Below, piece by piece: positions 40,163 through 47,327 of a DNA stretch of 47,327 nt (positions are counted from its first letter, which is position 1; the number at the start of each line of letters is the position of its first letter). The stretch comes from UBA10210 sp964408425 (GTDB lineage Archaea > Micrarchaeota > Micrarchaeia > Norongarragalinales > Norongarragalinaceae), in NCBI GenBank assembly GCA_964408425.1, contig CAYOZI010000004.1, forward strand, positions 1 through 47,327, read 5' to 3'. The position numbers and the translations under genes were made by a program. The notes under the pieces are model-generated. The model did no database searches. It was given only the letters and a program-made list of their open reading frames with translations, and had not been told where the DNA came from.

Positions 40163-40870
40163 ATGGAATTCGAAAAAGTATTTCTTGAGGACGGGGGTTT
40201 CTACTGGACGTGGAGGGACGTCGACTTCATGCCATACGCGTGGCTTGAGGAAAAAGACCTGACAAAACTTCCTCTGCCTTTTTACGTGCAGGACATCCAT
40301 CCAGACTGCCCTGTAGGGTTCGAGTGCGAAGGCGAGGAAAGCAAGACGAACGAAATCCTTCTCCCGGATTCTTTCGAGGAACTGAAGCTGGATAATGATT
40401 TGCGCAAGGACTTGAGGAGGATAGAGAAAAAAAATTCCTCGACGGAAATCGTTCCGAACGAGAAAAACGCTTTGGAAAAGGCTGGAAAATGGTTTCTGGA
40501 TCTTTGGAATGAAGAGCCTGTGGAATTCAAGCGGAGGTTGCTAGTGTGGAAGGGAGTTTCCACCCTCAGCGCGTACTCGGGAGAAAAGCTTCTAGGCGTT
40601 CATATTTCCATTCCTGCTAAAAACGGGCTGGATTACCTTGGATGTTGGTGGGACCGTTCGAGCAAAAGCCTTTCCATACCCACGTTCCTCTTGATGAAAG
40701 ACGTCGAACGGGCGATATCGATGAATCTGTCGTTCTACGACTTGGGGGTAGGGGACGAGCCTTACAAGAAACAGTGGGGGGTCGTTGAACGACAAACAAA
40801 GTACTATGCCGCGATGAAACCGCCCCTAGCAAAAAAGCTGGGGCTCAAGCGATTTGTCGACATTGCCTGA
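40163..40870 (+). CDS. GNAT-like acyltransferase (BioF2-like fold)
   Basis: A 235-residue protein. The C-terminal part (about 125-235) contains GEKLLGVHISIPAKNGLDYLGCWWDRSSKSLSIPTFLLMKDVERAISMNLSFYDLGVGDEPYKKQWG. The D-L-G-x-G-D-x-P-Y-K-x-x-W motif is typical of BioF2-like GNAT domains linked to envelope polysaccharide or amino-acyl transfer. The N-terminal part is Trp- and Asp-rich. It is probably co-transcribed with the preceding HEVVE protein. Substrate unknown. Confidence 0.8.
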   Translation: MEFEKVFLEDGGFYWTWRDVDFMPYAWLEEKDLTKLPLPFYVQDIHPDCPVGFECEGEESKTNEILLPDSFEELKLDNDLRKDLRRIEKKNSSTEIVPNEKNALEKAGKWFLDLWNEEPVEFKRRLLVWKGVSTLSAYSGEKLLGVHISIPAKNGLDYLGCWWDRSSKSLSIPTFLLMKDVERAISMNLSFYDLGVGDEPYKKQWGVVERQTKYYAAMKPPLAKKLGLKRFVDIA

Positions 40871-40876
40871 TTCTTT

Positions 40877-41143
40877 TCAGTAGTTCTGGCGCTTCCAAAA
40901 CCACTTTACGATCAAGCCTATTGCCAAGAGCGTGATTGCAAGCGGGAACCAAGGCAGGCTGAAATTCCACCAGCCCAAATCGTTGCCCAGCCAGCTTCCT
41001 CCGATCAAAAGCAGGATTATTCCGAACAACAATTTTCCGAAACCCTTTCCGTGCATTCCGCCGTAACCACAACAGCATTTTCCGCCGCCGCAGTTTCCGC
41101 AATCGCACTCTTCTTCCTTCGCGTTTTTCATTTTCCTAGGCAC
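40877..41143 (-). CDS. Cys-rich small membrane protein
   Basis: About 88 residues. The N-terminal cytoplasmic part has a dense Cys/Gly cluster (CDCGNCGGGKCCCGYGGMHG, seven Cys). Two transmembrane helices follow (FGKLLFGIILLLIGGSWLG and FPLAITLLAIGLIVKWF), joined by a Trp-rich turn as in LiaI/DUF5668-like small proteins. I chose GTG 41143, seven bases after GGTGA; ATG 41131 is also possible. The Cys cluster might bind zinc, copper or an iron-sulphur centre. No partner gene is evident. Confidence 0.72.
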   Translation of the reverse strand: MPRKMKNAKEEECDCGNCGGGKCCCGYGGMHGKGFGKLLFGIILLLIGGSWLGNDLGWWNFSLPWFPLAITLLAIGLIVKWFWKRQNY

Positions 41144-41192
41144 TAGCAATCACCTTCAAACTTTCTAACGAAAGCAGGGCTTAAAAAAACTT

Positions 41193-41777
41193 TTATTTCA
41201 AGCGTCCTACCAAACCGGCTTTGAAAATCCGCTCGTCCGCCTTTCGCAAAACCTTTTCCGTTTTAGCGCTTATCGTCTTGAAACGTGGTTGTTCCGCCAG
41301 CAAATCGCTTATTTTGTGCAAAGGTTTTTCGGAATACTTCCAATCCAACCCGGTTTTGTTCAAATCCAGCGGCTCGGAGTAATAGCGGAGGGTCTTGCGT
41401 TTCTTGAAATTGTAATAATGGTCGAAGTAAGACAAAACCAATTCCCGTATTGAAGAGAAAACCGGTTCCCTGTACCGCAATCCCGAGAAATTGCTTTTCG
41501 CGATGGAACCCCACTTTCCGTAGAGTTGGAAGGGAACGATAATGTGGTCTTCATCCCTGACGGCAATCAAATCCACGAGCAACGGCGGAAAACCGTGTTT
41601 TTCCAGCGCAGCCGCCGCGATCAACGCTCCCTCCAGGCAATGCGCTTTTTTCAAGGAAAACGCTTTGAAAGCGGAATAAGCGGTTTCCCCCTTGTTGTAT
41701 TGCATTGAATCCAGGTAATCTTGGATTTTAGGCGGAGTGTTCAGCCTGGCCAGTGTTTTTTCGAATTGCGCGTGCAT
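41193..41777 (-). CDS. Transglutaminase-like Cys/His protein
   Basis: A 194-residue cytoplasmic protein. FSLKKAHCLEGALIAAAALEKHGFPPLLVDLIAVRDEDHIIVPFQLYGKWG has the spacing of a transglutaminase-like core. A Cys opens a helix, a His lies on the following strand and Asp/Trp come after. Members of this fold can be proteases or inactive binders; no precursor or target is visible. The basic C-terminal half (about 130-194) is specific to this protein. ATG 41777 is near a minus-strand TTTTATTT, suggesting a leaderless mRNA. It is divergent from the small gene at 41868. Confidence 0.65.
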   Translation of the reverse strand: MHAQFEKTLARLNTPPKIQDYLDSMQYNKGETAYSAFKAFSLKKAHCLEGALIAAAALEKHGFPPLLVDLIAVRDEDHIIVPFQLYGKWGSIAKSNFSGLRYREPVFSSIRELVLSYFDHYYNFKKRKTLRYYSEPLDLNKTGLDWKYSEKPLHKISDLLAEQPRFKTISAKTEKVLRKADERIFKAGLVGRLK

Positions 41778-41867
41778 AACCAATCGTCTCGGTTAGGGGA
41801 AATAAAAAACCGCGTCTTTCAAAAGAGTTTTAAAGTTTTTCAGCTTACTTGCTTCGGTGGTTGGAAT

Positions 41868-42098
41868 ATGGTCCTTCGAAAGGCTTTGGAAAAAATGAAG
41901 TTGAAGCACACTATCCATGAGGTTCCAGGTATGCCTGGTTTTCACGACCTTCACGTTTCTGGCATAGACCAAGAGGCGTTCATAAAAATACTCAACGTCA
42001 TCGACAACGAGAAAAATCCGTACAAAATCATAATGCACCAGTACGACGGGATTCAAGGGACGCTTAAAGCCCGGTTGCGAGTTCTTCCCAAAGCGTGA
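41868..42098 (+). CDS. Small protein of unknown function
   Basis: A 76-residue basic protein with no membrane segment. ATG 41868 follows GGTGG by about seven bases, and TTTTAAAG at 41829-41836 can be its TATA box. The sequence HTIHEVPGMPGFHDLHVSGIDQEAFIKILNVIDNEKNPY suggests a compact alpha/beta fold. It is not recognised as part of a known family. The start signals make it a real gene. Confidence 0.62.
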   Translation: MVLRKALEKMKLKHTIHEVPGMPGFHDLHVSGIDQEAFIKILNVIDNEKNPYKIIMHQYDGIQGTLKARLRVLPKA

Positions 42099-42427
42099 AT
42101 TAAACCCCCGCGGCTAGCGTTTTACGGTTTTGCGGAACTCTGCCGTTGGAGTGGACTTTGTGGACTTTAGAAACGTTTTTATACTATTTTCATGGTTATT
42201 AGTGAGGCATCGATTCGTCAGAACCGGTGTTTTTCTAATGCTGCAGTTCCCGGCAAGCCACAGTCGAGTTTCTCTGTGACTAAAACCCCTTTTAAAAGGC
42301 GTTTTAGGAGTTTGCGTACCATGACTGGCTCTGCTGTTGATTCCGCTGCAGCGAGCATGGGCACTCAAACCAAGATCACGCTCTTCCATCTCAAAATGGA
42401 TGGCGGTTTTCATTTGGGTTCGACGTA
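42099..42427 (+). promoter_or_regulatory. rRNA promoter and leader region
   Basis: About 460 bases lie between the small gene and 16S. A strong TATA element TTTTTATACT (42176-42185) would start transcription near 42205; a second one may be TTTTAAAA (42288-42297) at the centre of a palindrome. Neither has a protein-like gene behind it with a ribosome binding site. An open frame at 42192-42428 exists, but has low-complexity composition and lies within the leader. The 16S processing stem begins at 42428. Confidence 0.55.
42280..42307. repeat. 28-bp near-perfect palindrome in the rRNA leader
   Basis: CTAAAACCCCTTTT is followed by AAAAGGCGTTTTAG; 13 of 14 positions are complementary. The centre TTTTAAAA resembles a TATA core. 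It could be a bidirectional promoter element, a regulator site or an RNA hairpin. Confidence 0.6.
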
Positions 42428-42444
42428 GGGGAAGAAGGAGTATT
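42428..42444 (+). other. 5' half of the 16S pre-rRNA processing stem
   Basis: GGGGAAGAAGGAGTATT pairs with 44307-44322 (AATACTCTTCTTCCCC) over 16 bp with one bulged G. Such stems around archaeal 16S RNA are cut by the splicing endonuclease. Confidence 0.75.
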
Positions 42445-42563
42445 GAATCACATCAACTCTTTAGGACGCCAATTTTCCTAGAAGTTAAGTTGGGATCTTA
42501 GAATGCGATTACGCCATCCTTACGCTCGAAACAACGCTATTTTCGAGTTTTATGTAAAGGATA

Positions 42564-44170
<1,607 letters not shown>

Positions 44171-44306
44171 CAAAAAATCGGTCGGGAACTGATTTTGAAA
44201 AAAAAGAGCGTTTAGTTTGGACGGAATACCCTTATACCTTTAAATCAATCACCCAACTCTTTAAATCGGAAAAATGGCGTCCGTAAAAAAGATTTCTTGT
44301 GAAAAA

Positions 44307-44322
44307 AATACTCTTCTTCCCC
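44307..44322 (+). other. 3' half of the 16S pre-rRNA processing stem
   Basis: AATACTCTTCTTCCCC is complementary to 42428-42444 apart from one bulged base. It lies about 140 bases after the 16S 3' end, inside the spacer before tRNA-Ala. The rest of the spacer (44171-44376) shows no gene. Confidence 0.75.
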
Positions 44323-44376
44323 TTTTATGATTATAAAATATGCAATCGCGCCATGTCGCGCCGAGAGCGATAAGTT

Positions 44377-44494
44377 GGGCTCGTGGCGCAGTGGCAGCGC
44401 GCCTGCTTTGCAAGAACCTTTCTTGGCGAAGAAAGCTTCACCAAAGAAGATCCAGAAAAGCAGGAGGCCGTGGGTTCAAATCCCACCGAGTCCA
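44377..44494 (+). tRNA. tRNA-Ala (TGC) with a 46-nt intron, in the 16S-23S spacer
   Basis: The acceptor stem is GGGCTCG with CGAGTCC (one G-U), discriminator A44494. The anticodon stem is CCTGC (44402-44406) with GCAGG (44460-44464), anticodon TGC (44409-44411) and T stem GTGGG/CCCAC. The intron 44413-44458 sits at position 37/38 with a BHB: central helix TTTG with CAGA, bulges CAA and AAA. tRNA-Ala in this spacer is typical of euryarchaeal and related rRNA operons. Confidence 0.95.
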
Positions 44495-46617
44495 TTGAGA
44501 AAAAAGAAAAAAAAGAATATTTGCGTTTGCGTTTCGCCTCAAAACGGACGTAAGCAAAGAAAGTTTTGGAGTAAGCCCTTCCGGAAGAAGGCGTTCGAAA
44601 CTGGATGCTGACTTGGGTTTTTCCGCAGGGGAAAACCCGTTTTCATGAAGCTGTGCAGGTTTAACGAGGAGTAGTTGTTGCTATAAAGCCTTCCAGTGGA
44701 TGGTTTGGCTTGAGTGGCGAAGAAGGGCGCAGCAAGCTGCGAAAAGCTTGGGGTAGCCGCATGCGGGCTTTGAACCCAAGGTTCCCGAATTGCCCCGAGA
44801 GGGGCGCACACCCGCTGAATTGAAATATCTTAGTAAGCGGAGGAAGAGAAACCAATTGGGATTGCGTGAGTAGAGCGATCGAAAGCGCACCAGGGCAAAC
44901 CGAATCCTTTCCGCAAGGAAAGTAGAGATGTGGAGTTTGGACCTTCTCTTAGTCCTGAAGCAGAGCTGAAGGGGATTGGAAAATTCCGCCTTAGAACGTT
45001 ATAGCCGTGTAAGCAAATGCAGAGGGATTGGAGGGTATCCAGAGTAGCACAGCCTTGATAGGCTGTGTGAAATTGCGAGTATTAACTTGCAACCCTAAAA
45101 TACAACTCAAGACCGATAGCGTATCAAGTACCGTGAGGGAAAACTGAAAAGCACAGCGAAAGCTGGGTTAAAAGTGCCTGAAACTGGAACGGCGACATTA
45201 AGACTCGGCTCGAAAGGCCCCGCAAGGGGCACGGGGTCGTGTCGTACTTCTTGAAGCAAGAGCCAAGGAGTTCACGAGAGTGGCAAGCATTGTGCGAAGC
45301 GAAAGCGAAATCTCCGCAACCACGCAAGTGGCGAGGGAGGGCGTCCTAACAGGCGTCAAGTCACTCTTGTGAGACCCGAAGCCAAAGCGATCTAAGCGCG
45401 AGCAGGGTGAAGCCGACCTTCAGGTTGGTGGAAGCCCGCAACCAGTGCTAGTCTATCTGCTTGGGTGACTTGCGTTTAGGGATGAAAGTTCATTCGAGCT
45501 TGGCGATAGCGGGTTCCCTTCGAAGTGAACCGCAGTTCAGCCCGGTTTGAGGTTGTTGTCAGGTAGAGCTACCGATTGCGAAATACGGGGGCGAAAGCCC
45601 TCACTTTGCTATCAAACTCCGAAGCTGGCAACGCCGTAGAAGGCCGGAGTTGGCGACATGAGTTAAGCGCGTGCCGCGAGGGCGTAAAGACGCTTACTGA
45701 AGTTAAGGCCCCCAAGAAACTGCTGAGTGTTACTCAAGACGTGCTGGTTCCCAGACAGTGGGGAGGTAGGAACAGAAGCTGCCATCCTTTAAACAACGCG
45801 TAACAGCGGACCCATCAAGGACCGGTGCGTCGTAAACTCTCGGGACTAAGCAGTTCGCCGATACTTCAGAACAAACGCAGTTGCGTTTGGTTTAGTAGAG
45901 GGGCGTGCAGTTCGCGCAGAAGCAAGGTCGTGAGATCTTGTGGAGCGTATTGCAATGAAAATCTTGGTGCTAGTAGCAACTATTCCAGGCGAGAATCCTG
46001 GACGCCGAAAGGACTTAGGGTTTCTTGGCAACGTTAGTCGACCAAGAGTAAGTCGATCCTAAGACTAAACGAATGTGATGTCAAAAGGGAAACGCGTTAA
46101 TATTCGCGTACCACTCGAGTAAGTGCGGCAACGCAAAGCCCGTATTTCGACGCTTGGGGATATGCCCACCACCCGCATGGTGGTTAAGCTGGATAAGCCG
46201 GAGAAGTCTCGTAACGAGGAGCATTCGGCTAAACAGTGACGGGCCCCCGCAAGGGGGTTGGGTTGAATCCTCGAGCCCTTGAAAAGAAACGCGGGAGTGA
46301 TCTCGAGTGTCCGTACCCAGAACCAGTACAGGTGGTCCTGGCAGAACAAGCCAAGGCGTGGCAGGATAATCAAGGCAAGGGAATTCGGCAATCTAGGCCC
46401 GTAACTTCGGGATAAGGGCTGCCTACATTCTTCCATAGACTTTGTCGATTGGGGGTTTGTAGGTCACAGTAACAAGGGGACAGCGACTGTTTAGCAAAAA
46501 CACAAATCACCGCAAAACCGAAAGGTCTAGTACGGTGGTTGACGCCTGCTCACTACTGGTATCTCAAACTCCTTTTCAAGGGAGCAAAGGACCGGCAAAG
46601 AGCGGGAGTAACTCTGA

Positions 46618-46657
46618 ATCAAAGCCAGTCGTTTTTAGAGACTGCCTTCGAGGAGAT
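46618..46657 (+). other. 23S rRNA intron in helix 69 (40 nt)
   Basis: Exon 1 ends GGGAGTAACTCTGA and exon 2 begins CTCTCTTAAGG; joined they give the conserved helix 69 sequence. The central helix is CTCT with GGAG (one G-U), bulges GAA and ATC, each cut after the second base. The inner stem is TCAAAG/CTTCGA with one mismatch, followed by a CAGTC/GACTG hairpin. By alignment to E. coli the site is between 1919 and 1920. Confidence 0.85.
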
Positions 46658-47177
46658 CTCTCTTAAGGTAGCGTAGTACCTCGCCGCTTAATTGGCGGCT
46701 TGCATGAATGGCGTAACGACTGTCCTGCTGTCCCTGCCTTGAACCTGGTGAACCTACTTCTCGGTGAACATGCCGAGGAATCCTAGAGGGAAACGAAGAC
46801 CCCGTGGAGCTTAACCACAGCCTGTTGTTGTAATTCGGTTGGAGAATCAAAGTGTAAGCAGTAGCCGTTAAGTCCGCCCTTCCGGGGGCGGGATAGGCGA
46901 AAGTGTGACACTGCTATTTTTCGACTGTATTGCTTACTCGAGAGAGGACAGCTGCAGGTGGGTGGTTTGGCTGGGGCGGCACGCCTTCGAAAAAATAACA
47001 AAGGCGCCCTAAGTTCAACTCAAGCCGGTCAGAAGTCGGCTGTAGAGGGTTAAAGACACATGTTGGACTGACTGTAATCTTAACAAAATGGGTTGCAGGT
47101 GCGAAAGCAGGGCTTAACGAACAATGATGTCCCTATTAATGGGGGCTCATTCTGACAGACAAGCTACCCCGGGGGTA

Positions 47178-47274
47178 ATTTCGTTTACAACCTATTCTAG
47201 CCACTGGAAAGTATAAGTCTGCTTAACCGCAGATTTTTTCTGATGAGTGGTATTGGTTGTAGGCGGAACCTCAT
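47178..47274 (+). other. 23S rRNA intron at the peptidyl transferase centre (97 nt)
   Basis: Exon 1 ends CTACCCCGGGGGTA and exon 2 begins ACAGGCTCGTC. The central helix is GGGG with CCTC, bulges TAA and ATA. A 14-bp inner stem pairs 47179-47192 with 47255-47268 (several G-U). By alignment the site lies between E. coli A2450 and A2451. Removal restores the universal GATAACAGG-type sequence with G at the position of A2448. Confidence 0.88.
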
Positions 47275-47301
47275 ACAGGCTCGTCGCGGTCGAGAGTTCA
47301 T

Positions 47302-47327
47302 TTTTTCCCATTCGTTTTTTTTAACGA
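47302..47327 (+). other. 5' end of a third 23S rRNA intron (truncated by the window)
   Basis: After GAGAGTTCAT the sequence turns into T-rich text (TTTTTCCCATTCG), while 23S should continue ATCGACGG. Alignment with E. coli puts the break after about position 2476-2477. The 3' splice site is not in the window, so the exact start is uncertain by a few bases. Confidence 0.65.

Larger units (their letters stand above)
44682..47327 (+). rRNA. 23S ribosomal RNA, 3' part beyond the window, interrupted by at least three introns
   Basis: The gene starts near CCTTCCAGTGGATGG and continues past the window end. Conserved segments include CGAAGAAGGGCG, TTGCATGAATGGCG, GACCCCGTGGAGCTT and GCTACCCCGGGG. 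Introns are seen at 46618-46657, 47178-47274 and from about 47302 onward, at helix 69 and in the peptidyl transferase region. The 5' end is approximate. No large open frame is found in the visible introns. Confidence 0.96.

Noticed and set aside
42192..42428. Possible 78-residue protein before 16S
   Set aside because: No ribosome binding site, it runs into the 16S processing stem, and the composition is not protein-like. It lies in the rRNA leader.
47242..47327. Homing endonuclease start in the second 23S intron
   Set aside because: The frame crosses into the conserved 27-base exon and encodes no LAGLIDADG motif. Any endonuclease would have to be in the third intron, beyond the window.

Overview
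The window is archaeal chromosome. The 16S gene carries an archaeal signature and ends in CACCTCC, ribosome binding sites read GGTG or GGAGG, many starts sit about 25 bases behind a TATA box, and introns are of the bulge-helix-bulge (BHB) type in tRNA and rRNA. Gene content includes geranylgeranyl reductase, a cis-prenyltransferase, type IV pilus ATPase with two TadC-like proteins, a KaiC-like ATPase, a PAC2 protein and many membrane-anchored surface proteins. This fits a small-genome DPANN-type archaeon such as Diapherotrites or Micrarchaeota; the phylum is a guess.

Layout. 1-10181: an end of a membrane protein gene, RNase HII, tRNA-Trp, then two large secreted membrane-anchored proteins and a third surface protein with a 57-residue membrane microprotein. 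10263-12180: KaiC-like ATPase and glutamate dehydrogenase. 12245-19413: a cobalamin-centred block. It holds NrdR, B12-dependent ribonucleotide reductase, cobalamin adenosyltransferase and a DUF4430 lipoprotein in one operon, next to a secreted alpha/alpha-toroid protein coupled to an ECF S-component-like membrane protein and a divergent winged-helix regulator. 19576-22177: Nudix, membrane-anchored regulator, secreted Kazal-like protein. 22206-31042: a sugar block (putative aldolase, class II FBPase, nucleotidyltransferase, an RHH-nucleotidyltransferase fusion, phosphomannomutase) leading into lipid and glycan genes (DPM1-like glycosyltransferase, geranylgeranyl reductase, UppS). 31120-35707: DUF192, pilus motor genes, PAC2, GNAT. 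35732-39656: tRNA-Leu with a duplicated 3' end around a deaminase cassette, then a TrmB regulator and a ThiXYZ-like transporter, all richer in A+T than the surroundings. 39727-42098: small unknown genes. 42176-47327: rRNA operon 16S-tRNA-Ala-23S.

The most striking feature is the density of BHB introns. All three tRNAs, the 16S gene (one) and the 23S gene (two complete and the start of a third, at helix 69 and in the peptidyl transferase ring) contain them. One also appears to lie in a protein gene: rnhB is interrupted by 33 bases carrying an in-frame stop, and predicted BHB cleavage restores the catalytic DEAGRG motif exactly. The second main point is the B12 block. It encodes, as separate proteins, the two folds that make up animal intrinsic factor and transcobalamin (an alpha/alpha toroid and a DUF4430-type beta domain), beside a possible transporter subunit and the enzymes that make and use adenosylcobalamin. 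I infer a B12 scavenging system serving DNA precursor synthesis.
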